From: Budorcas taxicolor | Taxonomy: Eukaryota > Chordata > Mammalia > Artiodactyla > Bovidae | DNA: 64,000 nucleotides | Assembly: GCF_023091745.1 (NCBI RefSeq) | Contig: NC_068922.1 | Coordinates: forward strand, 11,463,501 to 11,527,500 | Reading direction: 5' to 3' | Made by a program: the position numbers and the translations under genes | In this document: positions 32,940 to 43,785 of the stretch, piece after piece | Layout of the letters: every line of letters begins with the position of its first letter | How positions within the stretch are numbered: the first letter of the stretch is position 1 | Notes under the pieces: generated by a model | Told to the model about the DNA's origin: nothing | Seen by the model: only the letters and a program-made list of their open reading frames with translations | Databases searched by the model: none

Positions 32940-33235
32940 TAGCCCTTATTTGAATCCTAATTTTGAACAAGTCAGTTGTTTTAAAAAATTTATAAGACAC
33001 ATGGGGCAATCTTTATGTTTTTTGCAATACACACTGAAATATTTATGGCTGAAATAATAGGATGTGTGATATTATTATAAAATTTGCGTCAAAATGACCC
33101 AGTGGCATTGAGTAGCACAGTGGTGATGGTATAAGATGAAAGAAGATTGGCCATGAGTGGATAGTTGTTGAAGCTTAATGATGGGTGTTGGTATTCCTAC
33201 TTTTGCGTGTGTCTGAACATTTCTGTAGTCATTTA
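32940..33235 (+). mobile_element. Old L1 (L1M-type) 3' end
   Basis: 'TTTGAATCCTAATTTTGAACAAG', 'ATTTATAAGACACATGGGG', 'CTGAAATATTTATGGCTG', and 'AGATTGGCCATGAGTGGATAG' are old L1 3' UTR blocks in order. Same family as 1341-1665. Confidence 0.7.
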
Positions 33236-34519
33236 GATTGAGGGTAAAGAGGGTTAGGCTTGAGGAAGGAGGAGGATGCAGTGCAGGGGATAAGTCAGGA
33301 GGAAACCCAGCATAAAATGGTGCCACTGAGCAGTGACGATCCCCACGAGCCTGTGAGTTTGGAAGTTTCAGTGGGACAACAAGTTGGCTTGAGAGGATGG
33401 AGATCTTAATTTGTATTCCATGTCTGCCTATGTGCGATTTGTGTTTGGAAAGATCACACTCTGGCTGTGGGCGTTGTCCTGATTGGGCACCCTCTCTCCT
33501 ATTGTTTTTTTTTTTTGTCTCGACTAATTAGGAAGATCAAGGGCATGACCTCACTCACTGTTGCCATAGACCAGTGGGTTCAGATCCTTTAAGAGGATTG
33601 AAGTTTTTCTCAGGGACCAATGAGTTATTCTAGGCAGCCTGCTTTGTGAAGGGACATCAAGGCTTACGTTTGTCAGATTTAGCAAATTTAAATATGGTCT
33701 ACTCAAGCTAAATTTGAATTTCAGCTAAGTAATTTTGGATAAACGTCAGATAAAAAATGAATACCTTTTTATATAATATGGAATGAGTCATTTCAGATAA
33801 ATTGATGTCCTGTATTTTATGCGGCAACTTTAACTGGAATATCAACATTAGTGCTCAAGCTAAAAAGAGTTTTAGGAAGTTAACAGAGACGCAACAAGTA
33901 TCCATCCATGTCAACCCATCCCCTGACACCCATTCATCCATGTCCGGCCATCCATCCATCCACTTATCCATCCTTCTGCGTGCTCATCCAGAGCGGCTAC
34001 TGTGTACCGGACGCTCTCCCTGGGGCCTGAGAGTACTATAATCAATAAGACAAACAAACCTCCTGCCTTCATAGTGTTACATTCTCGGGGCAGAAGTTCA
34101 GCTTAGAGTGATCATAACAAACCTCTTGAGATAATCTTTATGTCCAAAAGTAGAAGAATGAATAAACGAGTGAAAATATGATGACCTGTCATGCAACCTT
34201 TAGAGACATGTTTCTGCAGGCTATTACATAGCATGATGGATCGTTTCCTATAGAAAACCAAATTAAAGTTGCCCACAAAACTACATATGAAGTATCATGT
34301 AACTCTGTAAATTAAAATAACAAGGGGCGGATTAACGCTGTGTTAATGTCTAGAAGATGCACCTATAAGGATTCTATCTGAGTGCAGGAACTGTGGATAA
34401 CCTTTTATTATATCTTCATATTTTATTTTCTCATACACATTTTCTGCAAAAAGTGATCGATCATTTTTGTATTTGAAATGATTTTTTTCCCCCCAGAAGC
34501 TCCATAGCAACCATGGAAA
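33236..34519. other. Mostly unique DNA with an ATCC-rich patch
   Basis: At 33900-33980 CATCCATC words recur. The following 33985-34095 stretch ('GTGTACCGGACGCTCTCCC', 'CTCCTGCCTTCATAGTGTTACATTC') resembles a common ancient repeat of MIR/L2 age, too diverged to name. No gene. Confidence 0.5.
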
Positions 34520-34625
34520 GGTTAAAGATTAGTGCCAGTTTTGGCTTTGCCATTAATTCTCAGGACAACCTTGGGCAAGTCTTGTCACTGACCTGGGGCT
34601 TTGTTTGGATCCAAAATGAAGAAAC
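34520..34625 (+). mobile_element. MIR-like SINE fragment
   Basis: 'CAGTTTTGGCTTTGCCATTAA', 'CAACCTTGGGCAAGTC', and 'ATCCAAAATGAAGAA' follow the central MIR order. Confidence 0.6.
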
Positions 34626-34825
34626 TAAGCTGTGACATTTTTGTGTAATTAAGAACCAGACTAAGGTTAGAAATGCTCATTTTAATGGAACGAGTTTTCA
34701 TCATCCTTTTATATGTCTTCATAAAGTTCACTTATCACTGCGGTATTCTTTTGTTTTATCTAGCTTTTTCATGTACATAAAATTTACTTTTTAATATTTT
34801 CCAATTTACTTTAAAATACTTCAGT

Positions 34826-35458
34826 ATGAAAATTGTGTATGTGTTCCTAATCCTCTGGGGTTGTGAGTTAACATTTGAAATACTCTGTTTCTGCCTTATT
34901 GACTATGCTAAAGCCTTTGACTGTGTGGATCACAATAAACTATGGAAAATTCTGAAAGAGATGGGAATACCAGAGCACCTGACCTGCCTCTTGAGAAACT
35001 TATATGCAGGTCAGGAAGCAACAGTTAGAGATGGACATGGCACAATAGACTGGTTCCAAATAGGAAAAGGAATACGTCAAGGCTGTAATTTGTCACCCTG
35101 CTTATTTAACTTATATACAGAGTACATCATGAGAAATGCTGGGCTGGAAGAAGCACAAGCTGGAATCAAGATTGTGGGGAGAAATATCAATAACCTCAGA
35201 TATGCACATGACACCACCCTTATGGCAGAAAGTGAAGAGGAACTAAAAAGCCTCTTGATGAAAGTGAAAGTGGAGAGTGAAAAAGTTGGCTTAAAGCTCA
35301 ACATTCAGAAAACTAAGACCATGGCATCTGGTGCCATCACTTCATGGGAAATAGGTGGGGAAACAGGGGAAACAGGTGGGGAAACAGTGGAAATAGTGTC
35401 AGACTTTATTTTGGGGGGCTCCAAAATCACTGCAGATGGTGATTGCAGCAATGAAATT
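34826..35458 (+). pseudogene. BovB reverse transcriptase fragment (host copy)
   Basis: An open frame beginning upstream at 34826 enters BovB near residue 21 and reads RT palm sequence: 'DYAKAFDCVDHNKLW' (motif A region), 'IRQGCNLSPCLFNL' (motif B), and 'NNLRYAHDTT' (motif C). Motif C is YAHD, not the family YADD, so a metal-binding Asp is replaced by His. A GETGETGGET repeat is a local expansion. The frame then runs artificially into the antisense insert. Confidence 0.9.
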
Positions 35459-35477
35459 CAGTTCAGTTCAGTTCAGT

Positions 35478-36446
35478 TCAGTCGCTCAGTTGTGTCCGAC
35501 TCCTTGCGACCCCATGAATCGCAGCACGCCAGGCCTCCCTGTTCACCACCATCTCCCGGAGTTCACTCAGACTCACGTCCATTGAGTCAGTGATGCCATC
35601 CAGCCATCTCATCCTCTGTCGTCCCCTTCTCCTCCTGCCCCCAATCCCTCCCAGCATCAAAGTCTTTTCCAATGAGTCAACTCTTCTCATGAGGTGGCCA
35701 AAGTACTGGAGTTTCAGCTTCAGCATCATTCCTTCCAAAGAAATCCCAGGGTTGATCTCCTTCAGAATGGACTGGTTGGATCTCTTTGCAGTCCAAGGAA
35801 CTCTCAAGAGTCTTCTCCAACACCACAGTTCAAAAGCATCAATTCTTCGGCACTCAGCCTTCCTCACAGTCCAACTCTCACATCCATACATGACGACAGG
35901 AAAAACCATAGCCTTGACTAGACGGACCTTAGTCGGCAAAGTAATGTCTCTGCTTTTGAATATGCCATCTAGGTTGGTCATAACTTTTCTTCCAAGGAGT
36001 AAGCATCTTTTAATTTCATGGCTGCAATCACCATCTGCAGTGATTCTGGAGCCCAAAAAAATAAAGCCTGACACTGTTCCCACTGTTTCTCCATCTATTT
36101 CCCATGAAGTGATGGGACTGGATGCCATGATCTTCGTTTTCTGAATGTTGAGCTTTAGGCCAACTTTTTCGCTCTCCTCTTTCACTTTCATCAAGAGGCT
36201 TTTTAGCTCCTCTTCACTTTCTGCCATAAGGGTGGTGTCATGTGCATATCTGAGGTTATTGATATTTCTCCCAGCAATCTTGATTCCACCTTGTGTTTCT
36301 TCCAGCCCAGTGTTTCTCATGATGTACTCTGTATATAAGTTAAATAAGCAGGGTGACAATATACAGCCTTCACGTACTCCTTTTCCTATTTTGGAACCTG
36401 TCTGTTGTTCCATGTCCAGTTCTAACTGTTGCTTCCTGACCTGCAT
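35478..36446 (-). pseudogene. BovB reverse transcriptase C-terminal portion
   Basis: 322-residue frame covering the RT palm motifs B and C and the C-terminal domain. Motif B reads 'GVREGCILSPCLFNL', with Glu where related copies have Gln. Motif C is YAHD at residues 67-70 rather than YADD. The C-terminal part holds 'VMYGCESWTVRKAECRRIDAF' and 'GRRRRGRQRMRWLDGITDSMD'. The upstream fingers lie in other frames. Inactive by substitution and frameshift. Confidence 0.92.
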
Positions 36447-36969
36447 ACAGATTTCTCAAGAGGCAGGTCAGGTGCTCTGTATTCCCATCTCTTTCAGAAT
36501 TTTCCACAGTTGATTGTGATCCACAGTCAAAGACTTTGGCTTAGTCAATAGAGCAGAAATAGATGTTTTTCTGGAACTCTCTTGCTTTTTCGATGATGCA
36601 GAGAATGTTGGCAATTTGATCTCTGGTTCCTCCGCCTTTTGTAAAACCAGCTTGAACATCAGGGAGTTCATGGTTCTCGTATTGCTGAAGCCTGGCTTGG
36701 AGAATTTTGAGCATTACTTTACTAGCATGTGAGATGAGTGCAATTGTGCAGTAGTTTGAACATTCTTTGGCATTGCCTTTCTTTGGAATTGGAGTGAAAA
36801 CTGACCTTTCCCAGTCCTGTGGTCACTGCTGAGTTTTCCAAATTTGCTGGCATATTGAGTGCAGCACTTTCACAGCATCATCTTTCAGGATTTGAAACAG
36901 CTCAATTGGAATTCCATCACCTCCACTAGCTTTGTTCGTAGTGATGCTTTCTAAGGCCCACTTGACTTC

Positions 36970-37509
36970 TCATTCCAAGATGTCTGGTTCTAGATTAGTG
37001 ATCACATCATCATGACTATCTGGGTCGTGAAGATCTTTTTTGTACAGTTCTTCCGTGTATTCTTGCCACCTCTTCTTAATATCTTCTGCTTCTGTTAGGT
37101 CCCTACCATTTCTGTCCTTTATTGAGCCTATCTTTGCATGAAATGTTCCCTTGGTATCTCTAATTTTCTTGAAGAGATCTCTAGTCTTTCCCATTCTGTT
37201 GTTTTCCTCTATTTCTTTGCATTGATCGCTGAAGAAGGCTTTCTTATCTCTTCTTGCTATTCTTTGGAACTCTGCATTTAGATGCCTATATCTTTCCTTT
37301 TCTCCTTGGCTTTTCGCCTCTCTTCTCTTCACAGCTATTTGTAAGGCCTCCCCAGACAGCCATTTTGCTTTTTCACATTTCTTTTCCATGGGAATGGTCT
37401 TGATCCCTGTCTCCTGTACAATGTCACGAACCTCATTCCATAGTTCATCAGGCACTCTATCTATCAGATCTAGACCCTGAAATCTATTTCTCACCCACTG
37501 TGTAATCAT
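36970..37509 (-). pseudogene. BovB linker between endonuclease and RT
   Basis: 179-residue lysine/arginine- and glutamate-rich frame. It includes 'VPDELWNEVRDIVQETG', 'KKAFFSDQCKEIEENNRMG' and 'IKKRWQEYTEELYKKD', the conserved stretch before the RT in BovB. It is separated from both neighbours by stops or frame changes. Confidence 0.88.
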
Positions 37510-37666
37510 AAGGGATTTGATTTAGGTCATACCTGAATGGTCTAGCGGTTTTCCCTACTTTCTTCAATTTAAGTCTGAATTTGGTAATAAGGAGTTCATG
37601 ATCTGAGCCACAGTCAGCTCCTGGTCTTGTTTTTGTTGACTGTATAGAGCTTCTCCATCTTTGGCT

Positions 37667-38851
37667 TCAAAGAATATAATCAATCTGATTTTGGTGTTGA
37701 CCATCTGGTGATGTCCATGTGTAGAGTCTTCTCTTGTGTTGTTGGAAGAAGATGTTTGCTATGACCAGTGTATTTTCTTGGCAAAACTCTTTTAGCCTTT
37801 GCCCTGCTTCATTCCGCATTCCAAGGCCAAATTTGCCTGTTACTCTAGGTGTTTTTTGACTTCCTACTTTTGCATTCCAGTCCCCTGTAATGAAAAGGAC
37901 ATCTTTTTTGGGTGTTAGTTCTAAAAGGTCTTGTAGGTCTTCATAAAACCATTCAACTTCAGCTTCTTCAGCATTACTGGTTGGGGCATAGACTTGGATA
38001 ACTGTGATATTGAATGGTTTGCCTTGGAGATGAACAGAGATCATTCTGTCATTTTTGAGATTGCATCCAAGTACTGCATTTCGGACTCTTTTGTTGACCA
38101 TGATGGCTACTCCATTTCTTCTAAGGGATTCTGGCCCACAGTAGTAGATATAATGGTTGTCTGAGTTAAATTCACCCATTCCAGTCCATTTTAGTTTGCT
38201 GATTCCTAGAATGTCAACGTTTACCCTTTCCATCTCTTGTTTGACCACTTCCAATTTGCCTTGATTCATGGACCTGACAGTCCAGGTTCCTATGCAATAT
38301 TGCTCTTTACAGCATCGGATCTTGCTTCTATCACCAGTCACATCCACAACTGGGTATTGTTTTTGCTTTGGCTCCATCCCTTCATTCTTTCTGGAGTTAT
38401 TTCTCCACTGATCTCCAGTAGCATATTGGGCACCTAATGACCTGGAGAGTTCCTTTTTTGGTGTCCTATCATATTGCCTTTTCCTACTGTTCATGGGGTT
38501 CTCAAGGCAAGAATACTGAAGTGGCTTGCCATTCCCTTCTCCAGTGGACCACGTTCTGTCAGACCTCTCCACCATGACCCACCCATCTTGGGTTGCCCCG
38601 CAGGAATGGCTTGGTTTCATTGAGTTAGACAAGGCTGTGGTCCTAGTGTGATTAGACTGACTAGTTTTCTGTGAGTATGGTTTCAGTGTGTCTGCCCTCT
38701 GATGCCCTCTTGCAACACCTACCATCTTACTTGGGTTTCTCTTACCTTGGACGTGAGGGTATCTCTTCATGGCTGCTCCAGCAAAGCACAGCCACTGCTC
38801 CTTACCTTGGATGAGGGGTATCTCCTTACAGCCACCATTCCTGACCTTCAA
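37667..38851 (-). pseudogene. BovB apurinic-type endonuclease domain
   Basis: 394-residue frame. Residues 1-180 are the BovB leader. From about 185 it is an APE-type endonuclease that would nick target DNA. The usual 'TWNVR' Asn is Thr (residue 191). The metal-binding Glu of 'ISELKW' is Lys (219). 'GDWNAKVG' keeps Asp324 and Asn326. The frame stops at 'NQIDYIL', before the 'SDH' motif, which lies downstream. The lost catalytic residues predict no nicking activity. Confidence 0.92.
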
Positions 38852-39561
38852 CGTGGGATAGCTCCTCTAGGCCCTCCTGTGCCTGCGTAGCCACCGCTCC
38901 TCGGGTTGCTCCTCCTGGCCGCTGGCCCTGGCCTCGGGCTCGGGGGCCATGAAATTAAAAGACACTTACTCCTTGGAAGGAAAGTTATGACCAACCTAGA
39001 TAGCATATTCAAAAGCAGAGACATTACTTTGCCAACAAAGGTCCATCTAGTCAAGGCTATGGTTTTTCCAGTGGTCATGTATGGATGTGAGAGTTGAACT
39101 GTAAAGAAGGCTGAGCGCCGAAGAATTAATGCTTTTGAACTGTGGTGTTGGAGAAGACTCTTGAGAGTCCCTTGGACTGCAAGGAGATCCAAGCAGTCCA
39201 TTCTGAAAGAGATCAGCCCTGGGATTTCTTTGGAGGGAATGATGCTGAAGCTGAAACTCCAGACTTTGGCCACCTCATGAGAAGAATTGACTCACTGGAA
39301 AAGACTCTGATGCTGGGACGGATTGGGGGCAGGAGGAGAAGGGGACGACAGAGGATGAGATGGCTGGATGGCATCACCGACTCGATGGACATGAGTCTGA
39401 GTGAACTCTGGGAGTTGGTGATGGACAGGGAGGCCTGGCATGCTGTGATTCATGGGGTCGCTAAGGGTCGGACACGACTGAGCGACTGAACTGAACTGTT
39501 CATACTCTTTGGGAATGGATGTTATTATGTTAGTAAAATCAGACTTTAGTGATATTAATTT

Positions 39562-39673
39562 CTGATCTTTTTGCCTTTTCATACTGTTCATGGGTTTCTC
39601 AAGGCAATAATACTGAAGTGGTTTGCCATTCCCTTCTCCAGTCCTGGCGTGCTGCAGTCTGAGTGACTGAACA
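39562..39673. mobile_element. Short BovB-derived fragment with opposed halves
   Basis: 39562-39641 is antisense to the BovB 5' region ('GCCTTTTCATACTGTTCATGGG', 'ACTGAAGTGGTTTGCCATTCCC'). 39642-39673 looks like the sense Bov-A 3' tail ('GGCGTGCTGCAGTC', 'GAGTGACTGAAC'). The two halves point in opposite directions. Confidence 0.6.
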
Positions 39674-39821
39674 ACAATCTCTGATCAGTCCTAGAGAGTT
39701 CCCTAATAATAAATAGGGAATTATTATTCCCTAATAAATGTATGAAGCTATTTTTCAATGGAGAATTAAGTGGTGTCCGAGATGTGTGAGTTGGCAAGAA
39801 CTATTTAACAGCACCCTTGCT

Positions 39822-40002
39822 GGGGCTTTCTTGGTGGTCCAGTGGCTAAGACTTTGCACTCCCAGTGCAGGGGGCCTGGGTTCAATCCCTGTCAGGGAAC
39901 TAGATCCCACATGCTGCAAATTAGAGCTTGCCTGCTGCAACTAAACATCCTGCGTGCCACAAGCAAGACCCAGTGCAGCCAAATAAATATTTTTTAAAGA
40001 AG
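39822..40002 (+). mobile_element. CHR SINE (short subtype)
   Basis: 'GGGGCTTTCTTGGTGGTCCAG', B box 'GGGTTCAATCCCTG', 'GATCCCACATGCTGCAA', then the tail 'CCAAATAAATATTTTTTAAAG'. Confidence 0.9.
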
Positions 40003-41283
40003 AAAACATGAATGGGATGTAGAAATCCGGTAATGCTAGGAAATTGCAATCTTTGGCGTGTTGCCTAAGCCAGACACATTAATTTGTCCTATGTCTGTCA
40101 TTAACAGAGGATTCTAGCACATGGATCCCACTAGTGTGGTAGCTGAACACTACTGTTAGAATATTGTTGCATCTGTTTTGAGTTAACATTTCACAGAAAG
40201 GTCCAAGCCCTGATCCTCCATAGAGCTTACAGGAATGGCTGATTTGGAGCTCACTTGCTAATAAATATTTTTGTGCGTGGCAGAATTTGGTCTGGCCTTT
40301 GCTGTCTGAATCACACATCTCCTTGGAGCATGGTAATGGATGATGAGACCTGTAGTTCTTATTTACCTTTAGTTATGGGATATGTAAACAGTCTGATAAT
40401 TTTGAATGACTGAGTTGATTCAGGTCACCTGGCATGTAAATGGTAAATTTTGTTTTTAGAACTCGTTTACTGAGTTTTTAAAAAATTATAAAACCAATAC
40501 ATGTCTTGGAAAAACTGAAGCATTAAGGAAGAATATAAAGCATCTCATGGGACCAACTTCTATTCCTACTAATTAAAGTGCATTATGTGTCTCTTATTTT
40601 TCAGACATGGCTGCATCCCCCCACTTCTCTTTGGGGGTTTTATGTGCAATAATTATTAAAAATGGATGCCGGGTTTGTCAAATGTCACCTAATAACAGCA
40701 GACAGCTGGCTCTGCCTTTCAGAAGACAGTCAGGGGAGGCTTTGGCAAGAAGTCTTGGAAATAACTGGCTTCTCTTACTGCTTTCATTTTGATGAGTTAA
40801 TTTGTGTTTATTCACATATTGGATTTCACTTAGACACATGGAAAAATTTAAATGCCAAAGGAGGGGAAAAAAATATTACATAGTACACGTGTTAAAATGC
40901 TAAACTCAAACCAATTGAAAGAGGTGCTCTCGGAAAGTTCAAGTCTAAAAATTGACAGTTACCCTGTGTCATCATCCTGGGGGTTAAGCAGTATAATTGC
41001 ACCCAGGACTGGACCCTGAGCAGAGGCTGGTCCTCAGTAGGGATGGACATGTGAAGTCAGTACCAGTGACACATAGGACACATGGGAACTCGGATTCCGT
41101 TCACTACCTGCTGGTGGCCAGCTCTGGGAGCGCAAGTAAATCACAACATCTCTGTGTGTGACGAAGTCATGACCTGCCGAGCAGGGCACCTCACTCTCCT
41201 TCCTTCGGGGGGCAAATTCAGCAAAACCTCTTGGGAGATCTCGTCAAGACATAAGCCACTGGGAGGGTGGTCACGTGGCAGAG
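40003..41283. other. Unique-looking DNA with a weak old LINE trace
   Basis: The stretch 40480-40600 ('AAATTATAAAACCAATACATG') resembles the same ancient LINE class as 6351-6805. Otherwise nothing is recognised. The 60-80 residue frames at 40607-41306 have no domains. Confidence 0.5.
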
Positions 41284-41413
41284 TTCCCACTCTGTCAGAA
41301 TTTTGACACCTACCCGTGTGACCTTCGGCAGGTCACTTATTTTCTCCCCCTTAGTTTCCTCATCAGCAAAATGGAGATAAGAAAAAGTGACCTACTTGCC
41401 AGGGTGGTGGTAC
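41284..41413 (+). mobile_element. MIR SINE
   Basis: 'GTGTGACCTTCGGCAGGTCACTT', 'TTAGTTTCCTCATCAGCAAAATGG', and 'GAGATAAGAAAAAGTGACC' are core MIR blocks in sense order. Confidence 0.8.
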
Positions 41414-41546
41414 ATTATAAACATGGAGTCAGTTCACTCATTCATTGCAGGTGGTGTTCTGAGTGGCAAAAAACCTGTAGGTATGTGAGAGAGTTTCTAT
41501 CTTCGAAGAGTTTACAATGGGAAATATGATCTATAAATAAGTATAA

Positions 41547-41683
41547 GAGGGACTTCTATGTCAGCCCAGTGGTTAAACCTCTGAGTTTCCACTGCAGGGA
41601 GCAGGGTTTCATCCCTGGTTGAACCATCCTGGTTGAATTAAGATCCTGCCTGCCACGTGGTGTGGCCAAGTACATAAATAACT
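41547..41683 (+). mobile_element. CHR SINE (short subtype)
   Basis: 'GGGACTTCTATGTCAGCCCAG', 'CACTGCAGGGAGCAGGGTTTC', and 'GGTGTGGCCAAGTACATAAA'. Diverged; a duplicated 'CCTGGTTGAA' is visible near 41612-41636. Confidence 0.85.
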
Positions 41684-42257
41684 AAGCAGAGCTTCAAGCT
41701 GTGATAAATGCTCTCCTTGTGGGCCCAAAGAAGAATTTTCAGGGCAGGTGAAGTTTGCTTTTGAGGGTAAGTGTCGGGTGCAGACAGGACAGTGTGCACT
41801 CATACATACTACAAAGCTGTTCTGAAGTATATTTATTATTAAATAAATGTGGTGATGTTACTGCTGTCCTTGCCTTTGAGGGTTTATAGTATTGGAGGGA
41901 GGAGCATGGCAATTACACCTCAAAAATGCCACAGAAACAACAGCACAACAAACCCAAGCTGTTTAGAGCTGTGCATCAGAGAACTGTGGCCGAAAAGCAG
42001 ACAGCATCTCCTGAACGCTGACGAGGTGTAATGGAGCATACTGTCTTCTACAGGCCGCCTTGGTGTGGGCCCTTATAGATAAGCCAGTGTCTCAGACTAC
42101 ATCTTATTTGTTATAAAGGCTAAGCCAAGGAGCTGGAGTTAGGAAGAGGGTATATGACAGAGGTCGAGCCCTGGTCATAAGTGAACAGAAAGTAAGAAAA
42201 GCTGGCCCTTTTCTGTCCCTGGTGATGCTGTGAAGAAGCTATGTCTGTTCTAGAACC
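41684..42257. other. Non-coding DNA, no recognised element
   Basis: No repeat or coherent frame beyond 60 residues. Confidence 0.5.
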
Positions 42258-42413
42258 TGCTGCTCAGAGTGTGGTCTGTGGAGCAGCATCAGCAGCTCTC
42301 AGGACTTTGTAAGAAATGCTGAGCTTCCGAACCCACCCCAGACCAACTGAACCAGAGTCTGCGTGTTAACAAGAGCTCCAAATGATTGCTGCGCACACTC
42401 TAGTCTTAGGAGC
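42258..42413 (-). mobile_element. MER5A-like hAT MITE, antisense
   Basis: 'CTCAGAGTGTGGTCTGTGGAGCAGC', 'GTAAGAAATGCTGAGC', 'CCCACCCCAGACCAACTGAACC', and 'GTTAACAAGAGCTCC' fit antisense MER5A. No transposase, as normal for this family. Confidence 0.85.
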
Positions 42414-42681
42414 ACGGCTCTAACCTGGCCATGCTGTGAGGAACAGCGGCGGGGTGGCGGTGGGGGTGTGATGTGTGGTTCTTCTGGGCAGGAACTGGCT
42501 AGAATGGGCCGCTCTGTCAGATGGAGATGTGCTTTGATCCTGGTCATGATGGGCATTGTGGTACCAGGCTCTCAGAGCTCCAGCTGCTGTCCATCACAGC
42601 AGCATTTCTCTAATCCCAAGGGGAGTTCCCTGGCGAAGATGTCTGTGGGCATAGGATTGAGGTGAGACTGCATGTGGCATC

Positions 42682-43215
42682 TGTGATGGTTAATTTCAAG
42701 TGTCAGCCTGGCTGGGTCACATGGTGCCCAGATATTTGGTCTAATAGTATCTTGTGTATTTCTGTGAGGGTGTTTTTGGATGTGATTAACATTTAAATAA
42801 ATAGATTGAAAAAAGCAGATTGCCCTCCATAATGTGGTGGGCCTTGTTCAATCAGTTGAAGGCCTGAATAGAAAGAAAGGCTGACCCTCCACAGGGTTCG
42901 GGAGAATTCCTCTTGCCTGATCACTTTCAGACTGGGATGAGGGCTTTTTCTTGCTTTCAGACTTGAAGAGAAGCATCCCCTCTTTCTTGATCACAAGTTT
43001 TCTGGTCTTTGGATAAAAACTGCACCCAAATCCCTCCTATGCCACCAGCTGCTGACTCATTGGCAGACATCTTTGGACTTTTCAGCCCTGCTAATGAGGT
43101 TAGCCAGTTTCTTATAACAAATCTCCCAAACATTTATACATGTTTATATGTAACATGCATAGGTAACATGGATATATAACACATTTCCTAGTTCTGGGAA
43201 ACCCTGACTAATACA
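42682..43215 (+). mobile_element. ERVL-MaLR-type solitary LTR
   Basis: 534 bp starting TGTGATGGTTAATTTC and ending CCCTGACTAATACA, so bounded by TG and CA. Internal blocks: 'GTGCCCAGATATTTGGTC', 'GTGAGGGTGTTTTTGGATG', 'GCAGATTGCCCTCCATAATG', and 'CAATCAGTTGAAGGCCTGAATAG'. It is among the best-preserved LTRs in the window. Confidence 0.85.
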
Positions 43216-43664
43216 GGATTCTTTTTCACTGCTAGGAGACTCAGAGGGTGCTTCTGGCTGTTAAGGAAGCTTGTTGACGTGGTGGAAAGTAAAACAGTGG
43301 TTTAAGGTCACCCAGTATCTCTCTGTTGAGATTTCACGTGTGTCTGGTTTTTCAGGGAGAAGGAGAAATTGACCAGTTCCAGTGAATTTAACTACTAACT
43401 CCTTGACTTGAAAACTCACATGGAGGCTGGTTTACAGCTATAAACTCTCAGAGGAATATTTCCTGCTTTCAACTTAGCGCCACGTTTGAGATAGGTACCT
43501 TTCCTTATAGTCACCTAGGTCTGAGCTTTTTTCTTTTCCACCTTAAGTGAATGTGGTTGGGCTGTTTTCTATAGACTCCTTGTCACCTTAGGCTTTCTCA
43601 CCATCCCCTGTACCATGGGAACCTTGAGCATCTAACCTAGAATCCAGTTGGTACAGAAAATGGC
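43216..43664. other. Non-coding DNA, no recognised element
   Basis: No supported repeat or frame. Confidence 0.5.
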
Positions 43665-43785
43665 ATGGAACTTCTTTGGTGGTCCAGTGGTTAAGACTCA
43701 TGCTTCCACTGCAGAGACCATGATTTGATCCCTGGTAGGGAAGCTAAGATCCCATATGCTGAGTGATGAGGTTCCCCACCTCAGA
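43665..43785 (+). mobile_element. CHR SINE (short subtype)
   Basis: 'AACTTCTTTGGTGGTCCAGTGG', 'CTTCCACTGCAGAGACC', 'TTTGATCCCTGGTAGGG', and 'GATCCCATATGCTG'. Confidence 0.88.

Larger units (their letters stand above)
35459..38948 (-). mobile_element. Near full-length BovB LINE, antisense, inserted in BovB
   Basis: About 3.5 kb. The 3' end at 35459 is tandem CAGTT repeats. The other end (to 38948) is GC-rich, as in the BovB 5' region. It contains, in 5'-3' order on the minus strand, endonuclease, linker and RT segments. Flanking ATGAAATT at 35451-35458 and 38949-38956 is its target-site duplication, within the older sense BovB. It is the longest BovB in the window. Confidence 0.95.
34887..39501 (+). 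mobile_element. Sense BovB LINE (host copy), split by a second BovB
   Basis: Two pieces, 34887-35458 and 38949-39501, join to about 1.1 kb of 5'-truncated sense BovB covering the RT core to the 3' end. The break falls within the ATGAAATT that follows 'GATTGCAGCA'. Between the pieces lies the antisense BovB 35459-38948. A candidate duplication for this older insertion is ATACTCT at 34880-34886 and 39502-39508. Confidence 0.93.

Noticed and set aside
35590..36144. 184-residue plus-strand frame
   Set aside because: It is the antisense of the BovB RT pseudogene; the real coding sense is minus.
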